A stretch of 18,591 bases of DNA from an uncultured Prevotellaceae bacterium. Its GTDB lineage: Bacteria > Bacteroidota > Bacteroidia > Bacteroidales > Bacteroidaceae. A program made the position numbers and the translations under genes. The stretch is taken from positions 1 to 18,591 of the forward strand of contig CALCEL010000090.1 in the NCBI GenBank assembly GCA_937900485.1, read 5' to 3'. Each line of letters opens with the position of its first letter. Positions within the stretch are counted from its first letter, which is position 1. Under the pieces are notes generated by a model. The model was not told the DNA's origin and searched no databases. It saw only the letters and a list, made by a program, of their open reading frames with translations. This document shows, piece after piece, positions 1-7,512 of the stretch.

Positions 1-1036
1 CCACTTTGCGAAATTTCCTCGTTTTGCGCTCAAATGCCTTTATTTATGGGGCGAACTGCGTTAATCATCCAAAAATGCTTTTCTAATTCAGCATTATTTG
101 ATATTTTTTTACAAAATGCATTTTTATGAAAAATATTTTAAGATGCTGTTGCAAAATATTTTAACGTAACATATTGAAAAATAAGGGATGTAATAAAATA
201 CTTGTATTTAAAATGCAACAATGAGTAATGTTAATTATTCTCTTTTTATATCAAGTTAACATATTTTTTTTGCCATTCTTTCCTAAAATAGACACTTTTT
301 TTTACTGTTCGTAGGTGTATTTTGGTGATAATTCAAATGACTTTTCTTTTTTGTTATGATATTTCATTTTCGTGCTGATAACTGTCTTTTGCCATTCGTA
401 TAAGGATGACATGGTAATGTATAGCAATGATTGTTATGTTTTTTGTCATGCTCACCATGTCATTTGTAAGAGTGTATTTAATTATTTTTTTATAGTGATT
501 TTAATGTTCCTTCCCAAATGAATGAAATTTATTTACATTACATACTTATTTCTTGTAAGTTTTTTTGTAATAAATCACAATGTCTCGTTTTCAGTAATAA
601 TATTTTTTCAGCAATGTTGTTTGAGGTAGTTTTTTATATGCAGTAGTTTTATCGTGTCAGTGTTTAACTGATTTTTTTCATGATTATTATATATGTATGT
701 AAAATCGTATTAATATATTTTTTTGTTATGTTTACAATTAGTATTTTTGTATGAGGTTTCTGGTGAGAAATCCTTAGCCTGTTACGATAGGTACGCACTT
801 GACAGAATGATTTACGAATCCAATGTTGAATGAGTTGGTTCAAAATCAAAAGATTGTTAATGTCTGTATTCTTACCGAATATAACAGATATTGCAAATTT
901 TTAACAATGTTGTATTTTGTTTGTGATTAAGATTGTCTAATCCGGCTAACTTCAAATTTTCATCTTCGTAGACAAATCTGTAAATCTGAGTGTGTATTTC
1001 ATTTTAGCCACTGAAAGTGACATTAAAAAATTATAG

Positions 1037-1044
1037 TATGTTTG
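1037..1044 (+). promoter_or_regulatory. Possible -7 element upstream of cas9
   Basis: TATGTTTG matches the Bacteroidetes -7 consensus TAnnTTTG on the cas9 strand. No TTTG-like -33 element lies 19-21 bp upstream, so support is weak. If used, it would give cas9 an untranslated leader of about 240 nt that runs antisense through the whole tracrRNA gene. I found no better consensus promoter on this strand between here and the cas9 start codon. Confidence 0.2.
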
Positions 1045-1092
1045 TTCGAGTGTAATATCAAGGTAAACCGAATTACAAATTGAAATACTATC

Positions 1093-1120
1093 ACTTTATA
1101 TTTTAAGAATAATATAAAGT
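1093..1120. repeat. 10-bp inverted repeat, 8-nt loop
   Basis: ACTTTATATT at 1093-1102 is the exact reverse complement of 1111-1120. The stem is entirely AT-rich apart from one G:C pair and is not followed by a T-run on either strand, so it is not an obvious terminator. It sits about 45 bp past the tracrRNA terminator and could be an operator for the cas9 leader, or a chance palindrome in AT-rich DNA. Confidence 0.35.
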
Positions 1121-1159
1121 TACTATTTTGCATTTCGTTTACAAATCATTATTTTGAAT

Positions 1160-1242
1160 AAAAAAAACCGCGGTTGTCCGCGGTTTTAAGAAATCTTCGG
1201 CTTATAGCCTTGTTGAGAAAAGTCTTTCTCATCGATATTACT
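1160..1242 (-). ncRNA. tracrRNA of the type II-C CRISPR locus
   Basis: This is the trans-activating RNA that pairs with the crRNA repeat and anchors it in Cas9. Read on the minus strand, the order of parts is classical. An anti-repeat (1240-1212) comes first, then a short nexus hairpin GGCTATAAGCC (1209-1199), then a Rho-independent terminator with the stem CCGCGG/CCGCGG extended by AAAA/TTTT and a run of eight T (1187-1160). The anti-repeat forms 10 continuous pairs with bases 19-28 of the minus-strand repeat (1240-1231). It also forms three pairs in the middle (1227-1225) and eight pairs, one of them G-U, with repeat bases 1-8 (1219-1212), leaving an internal loop as in known tracrRNA:crRNA duplexes. 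The predicted start is near 1241-1243, giving about 82 nt with the anti-repeat at the very 5' end. The gene is divergent from cas9 and ends its promoter within 15 nt of the cas9 start codon. The exact 5' end is inferred from the promoter. Confidence 0.9.
1164..1187 (-). terminator. Rho-independent terminator of tracrRNA
   Basis: A perfect 10-bp stem (AAAACCGCGG, 1164-1173, with 1178-1187) closes over the loop TTGT. On the minus strand it is followed by an uninterrupted T-run (eight A on the plus strand, 1160-1167, partly shared with the stem). On the plus strand only four T follow, so it should terminate tracrRNA far better than a transcript coming toward cas9. Confidence 0.9.
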
Positions 1243-1246
1243 AGTG

Positions 1247-1277
1247 CAAAGTTAATTATATTATTTTATTTATCAAA
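1247..1277 (-). promoter_or_regulatory. Promoter of the tracrRNA gene
   Basis: On the minus strand TTTG (1277-1274), exactly 19 bp, then TAACTTTG (1254-1247) match the Bacteroidetes -33/-7 consensus perfectly. Transcription should start about 5 nt downstream, at the first base of the anti-repeat. The -7 element continues into GCACTAGTA, nearly the same as GCACTATTA at the array promoter, which supports both assignments. The -33 box lies only 15 nt from the cas9 start codon, so RNA polymerase here would occupy the cas9 leader. Confidence 0.85.
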
Positions 1278-1291
1278 ATAAATTATTAAAA

Positions 1292-4200
1292 ATGAGCAGC
1301 AAGATTCTTGGTATCGATTTAGGAACAAATTCCATCGGTATAGCAATAAGAAATGATTATCGCAACGAAAACCTTCAAGATCAGTTGGAGTATTTCTCCT
1401 CTGACATTTTCAAAGCCGGTAAGGGAGGTCCTAATCAGCAGGAATCGTATGCAAGTGAAAGGACGTGTCATAGGCAGAGTAGACGTTTGAAGGATACCCA
1501 TCGCAGAAAGTTATGGGCTACACTTTCGCTGCTTATAGAGTATGGTATGTGTCCCATGAAAGAGGATAGTCTAAAGAAATGGAGCACATATAACAAAGCC
1601 CTTGGACTGAAGCGTGAGTATCCTGTTGATGACAAGGATTTCAACAGCTGGATAGCTTTGGACTTCAATCGAGACGGTCAACCAGACTATTCTAGTCCGT
1701 TCCAAATAAGAAGCGAATTAACCAAACGACAGCTTGACTTGAATCTACGTGAGGAACGTGAGTTGCTTGGGCGTGCTCTTTATCATATAGCTCAACATCG
1801 TGGATTCAAAAGCAGTAAAGGTGAATCCCTTGCGGATGTAGAAGTCGTTACCGTAAATAATGAAATTGAAGCCGTGTATGAAGAGAAATCTGTTGACGTG
1901 ATGGCAGAGATGCAAGAGTCGGAGACAAATAAGTCGAAAGGACTTGCTGCCTATATGAATGAACACGGGCTGAATACAGTAGGACAAGCATACGCTTTGA
2001 TGGAGAGAGAAGGAAGACGTATTCGCAATCTGGATGGTTTTCAGGCTGTAAGAAGACAACTCATGGATGAAATCAAATACATCTTTGAATACCAGTCCGG
2101 ACTTCATGGTGCTAAATATGATAATTTTAAAACACGTGTGCTGAGTGAGAAAAAAGACGAGGGTACTATTTTTTATAAAAAGCCTCTACGTTCTCAAAAA
2201 GGCTTGGTTGGAAAATGCACATTGGAACCGTCCAGGACGCGTTGTCTCGTAAGCCACCCGGATTTTGAGGAGTTTCGTGCTCGCCAAGTTATTAACAACA
2301 TAAAGTACAGGCCTTCGGATGATTCACAGTGGCTCACGCTTCCCCTATCTATAAAAGATGAATTATACAATAAACTTTTCGCAGGTAAATCAAGTAGAGC
2401 ACTTTTCTATTTTAAGGAAGTCAGGGAATTTATTGAGGATAGACTTTCGCTGCGATTGTATAATGACGAGTCTGGACGAAACATAAATTACAAGGATGGG
2501 CAATCTATCCCTGCTTGTCCTGTAACCTACCGATTAAGGATGATGCTTGGCGACGATTGGCAGACAGTGTCAATATCAGGAACCAAAGTGCGTCTTTCTA
2601 ATAAAGGAAAGATGTCACATCAGGTGTGCTATAATGCTATCGACATTTGGAATGTTTGTGCCAATAGCCAAATGAATGATAATGTCATACTTGAAAAAAT
2701 GGCTAAAACAATGTTCGGATTCACCGATCAGCAAGCAAAGCAATTCAGGCTTATGTACGCTGATATCCGACAAGGTTATGCGATGCTGAGCCATAAGGCA
2801 ATCACCAATATCAACAGGATGCTCCGAAGAGGCTACGTCTATTCTGATGCTGTTATGATGGCAAAAGTGCCTGACTTGATAAATACGTCAGATATAGAGA
2901 TTGACGAATTGATAACTCTATTTGACAACGTGGTGAAGCCGAGAATAGAAAAACAGAAAATGGTTCGAAGTGTTACTAACAGGCTCATTGCTGACTACAA
3001 GTCGCATAGTTACAGTAATAACGGAAGATTTGCGGATCATGACTACGATTATCAGCTTGACGAGAGTGATATACGTGATGTGGAAAGGATGACGGTTGAA
3101 CAAATAGGCGCAAAGGAATGGAATTTATTGGCAACCGAAGAGCAAAAAACGTTGTTGGATGAAGTTAAAAATCTTTATCAACAATTCTTCAGCCACAGGG
3201 AACGCGACTATTTCAGAGTCCCTAATTTGTCTGACGGTCTTGTTGAAATGTTGTCTGAGAAATATCCTTCGGTAGAAAAAAGTGTATGGGTAAAAAAGCT
3301 TTATCATCCTTCACAGATTGACATATATAAGTTTGCAAAGAAAGAGATGTCCAAGGACGGATTACCTCTGCTCGGTACTCCTAATGTGGGGTCTATCCGC
3401 AATCCCACAGTGATGCGCACACTCAATATTATGCGTCGAAAGCTCAACTACATGATAGAGGAACGTATCATAGACCCAAATGATACGAGGGTTGTCGTAG
3501 AGATGACCCGCATCAATAACGACACAAATCTGCGGTGGGCTATCAACAGATATAATGAAGAACGGAGAAAACAAAATGAAGCCATTAGCAGTTTGCTCAA
3601 AGAATTCATACCGCAGTTTGAGAATAAAGCACCGGAAGAGGCAGACATAGACAAGGCGCGTGATTATTTCGACCAAATAGGATGCGAGTTTTATTCGTTG
3701 AACCATGAGGGTCTGAATGAAAAGCAACTGGCTGAACAACATGAGTACTATGACATGATTGTCACCAAGAACAAGATTTCCAAGTCCGGTTTTGAAAAGT
3801 GTGTGGATAAGTATAAGAAGTGGAAAGAACAGGGGTGTATCTCTATTTACACGGGAAAGCCAATCCGCTTCACAGACCTCTTCGACGATAATCTGTATCA
3901 AGTAGAACACACCATTCCGAGGAGTATTTCGTTTGACGATTCGGATGTTAATAAAACTATTTGTGAGCGTCATTACAATGCTGCCATAAAAGGGAACAGA
4001 ATACCGACAGAGTTACCCAACTATGACAAGGATGCCATTATAGATGGCGTCAAGTACACAGCCATAAAACCGCGTTTGGCATATTGGGAGAAGAAGGTGC
4101 GGGATTATGAACGACAGGTTGAATTGTGGCGCTATAAAGCTAAGCAGTCACAAACCAAAGACCGTAAGGATTTCTGCATACAAAGAATGCATCTGTGGCG

Positions 4201-5650
4201 CATGGAACTGGACTATTGGCGCAACAAACTGGACAGGTTCAATATTACTGAGGTGAAGCCTGGTTTTCGTAATAGTCAACTCGTCGACACGGGCATTATC
4301 ACCCGTTATGCTACGCTCTATCTTAAGAGTGTTTTCAAGAATGTGGATGTGCAGAAGGGGTCTGCTACAGCCAAATATCGTAAAATATTAGGACTGCAGA
4401 GCATTGAAGAAAAAAAAGATCGTAGCAACCACTGTCACCATGCTGTGGATGCAGCCGTTCTCACAACTATTCCTGAAGCATCTAAACGTGAGCGTATGTT
4501 GAAATTGTTTTATGAAATAGAAGAGGCGGAAATGTCACATCATGACTGTACTCAAAAGAAGCGTGAACTGAATGACGAAATCGCCGATTGCGAAATTGGG
4601 TCTGTTACAGGTCTCTATGACTATATTTCAAGTAAGATTCTTGTCAATCATATCACTCATGACCGCACGTTTTCCAGTACGCATAGAAAAGAGTATCGCA
4701 ATGGACGCCCATTGAAGAAAGATGGCATTGAATTATATAGCGGAGGTGATGGAGTGCGAGGTACTTTGAGTAAAGAGTCGTTCTATGCTGCCAACAGATA
4801 TGGTGATGAGACGTGGATGGTGATGCGCCAGAGCATAAACTCTTTCCAGAAAATGGTTGACTTAGACAGTATTGTGGACCAGCATTTGCGTGACAATATC
4901 AAGAATACGATACAGTTACGAATGCAGGAGGGTGATAGTTTTGCCAAAGCTATTGCACAGCCTATATGGCTCACCGATAAGAATGGAAATGAAATAAAAG
5001 TTGACCGCAATGGTCGTCCGCTTGCTCCCATTAGACATGTCCGTTGCAGGGCAAAAGCAGGTCGAGGATTCCTTTCTTTTGACAAAGCTTTTCCAATTAA
5101 AGATTTTAGTCAACATTCCAGCAGGAAACTGGTTCGACTGGATAATCGTAATCATAAACAGCATGTCTATGTTCAGAATAGCACGAATTATCTCTGCCTG
5201 ATGTATGAAGGAATAAAAAAAGGAAAGGTTGATCGCGAGCTACGTCTAATAAGCTTATACGATGCGGCGCAATTGGTTAATACTTATCGAACTAGAAACT
5301 TAGAAGATATCTTGTGGAACGAACCATATTATGCAAGTATGACCGTGAAAGGACTGACTGCTTATCGTCTCTCTGCTGTCATAAAAGTTGGTACACGTCT
5401 CCTCTTCTGGAAAGAGTCACCGGATGAGATTAATCAGTTTACGTCGCAGGAAGAACTATCAAAACGACTGTATGTGGTTAATAAATTCAATGTTACTGGT
5501 TGCGTTTATGTTTATGTGAAGCGTCATTCCGATGCCTCTGCAGATGAACCTATACATTTCAATGCAAACCAGTTAAACTGTCTTATTGAACATCGTGACT
5601 TTGAAATAAATCCTTTGGGCGAAGTTATACTGAAAGAACAAAATGATTAA
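1292..5650 (+). CDS. cas9: Cas9, type II-C RNA-guided DNA endonuclease
   Basis: The 1452-residue effector cuts DNA matched by the crRNA, guided by the crRNA:tracrRNA duplex. RuvC-I is at residues 4-20 with catalytic D9 (GIDLGTNSIG), followed by an Arg-rich bridge helix (about 55-75) and the recognition-lobe motif ALYHIAQHRGFKS (162-174). RuvC-II carries E737 (VVVEMTR). HNH carries H873 in QVEHTIPRS with N896 as likely third residue; the usual Asp before the His is Glu872. RuvC-III carries H1050 and D1053 (HHAVDAAVL). The last 350 residues are the divergent wedge and PAM-interacting region, whose specificity cannot be read from sequence. The length fits the large Cas9 group of Bacteroidetes, well above the roughly 1000-1100 residues of compact II-C enzymes. 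The start at 1292 gives the RuvC-I motif its usual position and is preceded by an A-rich leader. The 3' end overlaps cas1 by 8 nt. All nuclease residues are present, so it is probably active. Confidence 0.97.
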   Translation: MSSKILGIDLGTNSIGIAIRNDYRNENLQDQLEYFSSDIFKAGKGGPNQQESYASERTCHRQSRRLKDTHRRKLWATLSLLIEYGMCPMKEDSLKKWSTYNKALGLKREYPVDDKDFNSWIALDFNRDGQPDYSSPFQIRSELTKRQLDLNLREERELLGRALYHIAQHRGFKSSKGESLADVEVVTVNNEIEAVYEEKSVDVMAEMQESETNKSKGLAAYMNEHGLNTVGQAYALMEREGRRIRNLDGFQAVRRQLMDEIKYIFEYQSGLHGAKYDNFKTRVLSEKKDEGTIFYKKPLRSQKGLVGKCTLEPSRTRCLVSHPDFEEFRARQVINNIKYRPSDDSQWLTLPLSIKDELYNKLFAGKSSRALFYFKEVREFIEDRLSLRLYNDESGRNINYKDGQSIPACPVTYRLRMMLGDDWQTVSISGTKVRLSNKGKMSHQVCYNAIDIWNVCANSQMNDNVILEKMAKTMFGFTDQQAKQFRLMYADIRQGYAMLSHKAITNINRMLRRGYVYSDAVMMAKVPDLINTSDIEIDELITLFDNVVKPRIEKQKMVRSVTNRLIADYKSHSYSNNGRFADHDYDYQLDESDIRDVERMTVEQIGAKEWNLLATEEQKTLLDEVKNLYQQFFSHRERDYFRVPNLSDGLVEMLSEKYPSVEKSVWVKKLYHPSQIDIYKFAKKEMSKDGLPLLGTPNVGSIRNPTVMRTLNIMRRKLNYMIEERIIDPNDTRVVVEMTRINNDTNLRWAINRYNEERRKQNEAISSLLKEFIPQFENKAPEEADIDKARDYFDQIGCEFYSLNHEGLNEKQLAEQHEYYDMIVTKNKISKSGFEKCVDKYKKWKEQGCISIYTGKPIRFTDLFDDNLYQVEHTIPRSISFDDSDVNKTICERHYNAAIKGNRIPTELPNYDKDAIIDGVKYTAIKPRLAYWEKKVRDYERQVELWRYKAKQSQTKDRKDFCIQRMHLWRMELDYWRNKLDRFNITEVKPGFRNSQLVDTGIITRYATLYLKSVFKNVDVQKGSATAKYRKILGLQSIEEKKDRSNHCHHAVDAAVLTTIPEASKRERMLKLFYEIEEAEMSHHDCTQKKRELNDEIADCEIGSVTGLYDYISSKILVNHITHDRTFSSTHRKEYRNGRPLKKDGIELYSGGDGVRGTLSKESFYAANRYGDETWMVMRQSINSFQKMVDLDSIVDQHLRDNIKNTIQLRMQEGDSFAKAIAQPIWLTDKNGNEIKVDRNGRPLAPIRHVRCRAKAGRGFLSFDKAFPIKDFSQHSSRKLVRLDNRNHKQHVYVQNSTNYLCLMYEGIKKGKVDRELRLISLYDAAQLVNTYRTRNLEDILWNEPYYASMTVKGLTAYRLSAVIKVGTRLLFWKESPDEINQFTSQEELSKRLYVVNKFNVTGCVYVYVKRHSDASADEPIHFNANQLNCLIEHRDFEINPLGEVILKEQND

Positions 5651-6578
5651 AAAGACTTTGTATTTTGGTAATCCAGCCTATCTGAGTTTGAAGGATGATC
5701 AGTTGGTGGTTAGGCTTCCTGAGGTGGAAAAGGTAGATGATTTGCCTGAAATCATCAGGAAAAGTGCTGTGCGAACTATCCCTATTGAGGATATTGGTTT
5801 CGTTGTTCTCGATCATCGACAAATAACAATCACACACGGGCTGATAGAGAAACTGCTGGACTACTCTGTCGCTGTCATGTCATGTAGCTGCAATGGCATG
5901 CCTCAGGGCATGTTGTTGCCGTTGGCGGGGAACACCATCCAGAATGAACGGTTTAGGAGTCAGCTGGATGCGTCAGTCCCACTAAAAAAACAACTTTGGC
6001 AGCAGACTGTTCAGCGAAAGATTGAAAACCAGGCCATCGCTCTGGCCCGCTGTTCCGGAATTGAGAACAGGTGTATGCTTACGTGGAGTGATGAGGTGAA
6101 GAGTGGCGACAGTACAAATGTGGAAGCGAGGGCTGCAGTGTACTACTGGAAAAATTTCTTTCCTATGTTTCCGGATTTTATAAGAAACCGTGAAGGAGAT
6201 TGCCCAAATAATCTGCTCAACTATGGTTATGCCATACTAAGGGCAGTTGTGGCACGTTCGCTGGTGGTGAGCGGACTGCTACCTACGTTGGGTATTCATC
6301 ACCACAATCGATATAATGCCTATTGTCTGGCTGATGACATCATGGAGCCTTACAGGCCTTTTGTAGACGAGTTAGTGTATAATATCGTAAATGAATTGGA
6401 TGGAAATATTGAACTGGACAGGAGTGTAAAGGCAAAGCTGTTGGTTATCCCAACACTTGACGTTAAGATAAACGAAAGAAAAAGTCCATTAATGATCGCT
6501 GTTGGGCAGACAACAGCCTCATTGGTAAAATGCTTTCGCGGTGAAATGAGAAAAATCAGTTATCCGGAATTTGTATGA
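5643..6578 (+). CDS. cas1: Cas1, CRISPR spacer-acquisition integrase
   Basis: Cas1 is the metal-dependent integrase that, as a complex with Cas2, inserts new spacers at the leader end of the array. The 311-residue length is normal for type II Cas1. The active-site residues are visible: E161 in NVEARAAVYYW, the histidine group at 219-221 in GIHHHNRYNAY, and D231/D232 in LADDIMEPYRPFVD. The N-terminal part (1-100) is the beta-rich dimerisation domain. It starts inside the end of cas9 (8-nt overlap) and its stop codon overlaps the cas2 start (ATGA), so translation of the three genes is probably coupled. No csn2 or cas4 follows, which is the II-C arrangement. Confidence 0.97.
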   Translation: MIKKTLYFGNPAYLSLKDDQLVVRLPEVEKVDDLPEIIRKSAVRTIPIEDIGFVVLDHRQITITHGLIEKLLDYSVAVMSCSCNGMPQGMLLPLAGNTIQNERFRSQLDASVPLKKQLWQQTVQRKIENQAIALARCSGIENRCMLTWSDEVKSGDSTNVEARAAVYYWKNFFPMFPDFIRNREGDCPNNLLNYGYAILRAVVARSLVVSGLLPTLGIHHHNRYNAYCLADDIMEPYRPFVDELVYNIVNELDGNIELDRSVKAKLLVIPTLDVKINERKSPLMIAVGQTTASLVKCFRGEMRKISYPEFV

Positions 6579-6910
6579 TTCAACGGCTTAGTCAATATCG
6601 TGTTATGTGGGTGATGGTGTTTTTCGATCTTCCAACTACATCAAAGAAAGAGAAAAAGGCTTATATGTCCTTCAAAAAATCTCTTCAAAAAGATGGCTTC
6701 ACTATGTTCCAGTTTTCCATATATGTGAGAAACTGTGCCAGTATGGAGAATGCTAATGTTCATATGAAAAGAGTTAAAGGCTTTCTTCCTGAGGTTGGTA
6801 ATGTGTGCATTATGTGCATCACTGACAAGCAGTTCGGAGATATTGAGGTGTTTATCGGCAAGAGACCTGCGCCTCCTAATTCACCCGGCTATCAACTGGA
6901 GCTATTCTAA
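6575..6910 (+). CDS. cas2: Cas2, structural partner of Cas1 in adaptation
   Basis: Cas2 forms the central dimer of the Cas1-Cas2 integration complex. The 111-residue protein has the ferredoxin-like beginning with the conserved aspartate D18 in MVFFDLPTTSKKEKK, and the second strand region FTMFQFSIYVR (about 42-52) typical of type II Cas2. It ends in GYQLELF, a hydrophobic tail of the kind that contacts Cas1. The start codon overlaps the cas1 stop by 4 nt. A hairpin terminator begins at its stop codon, so cas2 closes the operon. Confidence 0.96.
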   Translation: MIQRLSQYRVMWVMVFFDLPTTSKKEKKAYMSFKKSLQKDGFTMFQFSIYVRNCASMENANVHMKRVKGFLPEVGNVCIMCITDKQFGDIEVFIGKRPAPPNSPGYQLELF

Positions 6911-6946
6911 AAGGAAATCCTGTCTTTTACAGAAGGATTCCCTTTT
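6909..6946 (+). terminator. Terminator of the cas operon
   Basis: AAAAGGAAATCCT (6909-6921) pairs with AGGATTCCCTTTT (6934-6946) with one mismatch, and the inner part can extend through CTGT/ACAG. The structure starts at the cas2 stop codon and ends in T residues, with a further eight T a few bases on (6955-6962). It separates the cas operon from the array, which is transcribed toward it. The symmetric A and T flanks mean it could work on both strands and also end the crRNA precursor. Confidence 0.75.
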
Positions 6947-6972
6947 CAGAATGCTTTTTTTTAGTTCTAATA

Positions 6973-7011
6973 ATACATGTAAAGCTTTAGTTTACAATGC
7001 AATGCATGTAT
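6973..7011. repeat. Nested inverted repeat at the trailer end of the array
   Basis: ATACATG (6973-6979) and CATGTAT (7005-7011) are reverse complements. Inside them GTAAA (6979-6983) can pair with TTTAC (6991-6995). The element lies between the cas terminator and the first repeat, i.e. just downstream of the array in its direction of transcription. It could help end or protect the crRNA precursor; a chance palindrome in AT-rich DNA is equally possible. Confidence 0.35.
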
Positions 7012-7014
7012 CAT

Positions 7015-7512
7015 GTTGTACATAATATCGATTATAAAGCAATTCCCAACTCCTCTTCTATGAAGATGAGATTGGCTTGTGTTGTACATAATATCGATTA
7101 TAAAGCAATTCCCAACTTCAAATTTTCAGACACATTTCGCTGATTCGTTGTACATAATATCGATTATAAAGCAATTCCCAACACTTCAGTAACATCTGCT
7201 CTGCGTCTGATAGTTGTACATAATATCGATTATAAAGCAATTCCCAACTGAGAGGATTTAAGCACATATCAATCAACAGTTGTACATAATATCGATTATA
7301 AAGCAATTCCCAACACTGTTCTCTCTCAGTATCTTGTTGATGCTGTTGTACATAATATCGATTATAAAGCAATTCCCAACACAATACTGTCTTTTTATTT
7401 TTTAGCTCTTGTTGTACATAATATCGATTATAAAGCAATTCCCAACTAATGGCGAGTTTTTCGATTTTGAAGAATTGTTGTACATAATATCGATTATAAA
7501 GCAATTCCCAAC
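7015..7512 (-). CRISPR. Type II-C CRISPR array, 8 repeats and 7 spacers
   Basis: Eight identical 36-bp repeats start at 7015, 7081, 7147, 7213, 7279, 7345, 7411 and 7477. On the plus strand each begins GTTGTACAT and ends TTCCCAAC. The seven spacers (7051-7080, 7117-7146, 7183-7212, 7249-7278, 7315-7344, 7381-7410, 7447-7476) are all exactly 30 bp and all different. The transcribed strand is the minus strand: the tracrRNA anti-repeat resembles the plus-strand repeat and so pairs with a minus-strand crRNA. A consensus promoter also faces the array from its right end. The minus-strand repeat begins GTTGGGAATTGCTTT, similar to the repeat starts of other Bacteroidetes Cas9 systems. New spacers should therefore enter at the right end (7447-7476 youngest). 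No repeat, including the trailer-end copy at 7015, is degenerate. I saw no match of any spacer elsewhere in this window. Confidence 0.98.

Larger units (their letters stand above)
1..1150. other. AT-rich intergenic region, no gene recognised
   Basis: This stretch is strongly AT-rich, clearly more so than the cas genes and much more than the housekeeping genes to the right. No open reading frame in it has convincing composition or a recognisable product; the longest is a 61-codon minus-strand frame at 664-849 rich in Ile, Thr and Lys codons, as random AT-rich DNA gives. Visible structure is limited to inverted repeats (406-415 with 454-463; 1093-1102 with 1111-1120), a weak hairpin followed by seven T residues (657-678), and one perfect copy of the Bacteroidetes -7 element (TATGTTTG, 1037-1044) without a good -33 partner. 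It may hold the cas9 promoter and the flank of whatever lies left of the window. Confidence 0.6.

Noticed and set aside
657..678. Possible small terminator (TCAGT/ACTGA followed by seven T)
   Set aside because: The stem is only 5 bp with little GC and no gene ends upstream of it.
664..849. 61-codon minus-strand frame upstream of cas9
   Set aside because: No recognisable motif, AT-driven composition, no promoter and no A-rich start context distinct from background.
3362..3973. 203-codon frame antisense to cas9
   Set aside because: Lies fully within the cas9 RuvC-II to HNH coding region and has no independent support.
6795..7025. 76-codon plus-strand frame overlapping cas2
   Set aside because: Out-of-frame shadow of cas2 that runs through the operon terminator.
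7118..7504. 128-codon minus-strand frame with repeated LLYNRYYVQ units
   Set aside because: It is the CRISPR array read as protein: the 66-bp period is a multiple of three and the repeat has no stop in this frame.
7015..7512. Plus-strand transcription of the array as an extension of the cas operon
   Set aside because: A plus-strand crRNA would not pair with the anti-repeat found upstream of cas9, and a terminator lies between cas2 and the array.
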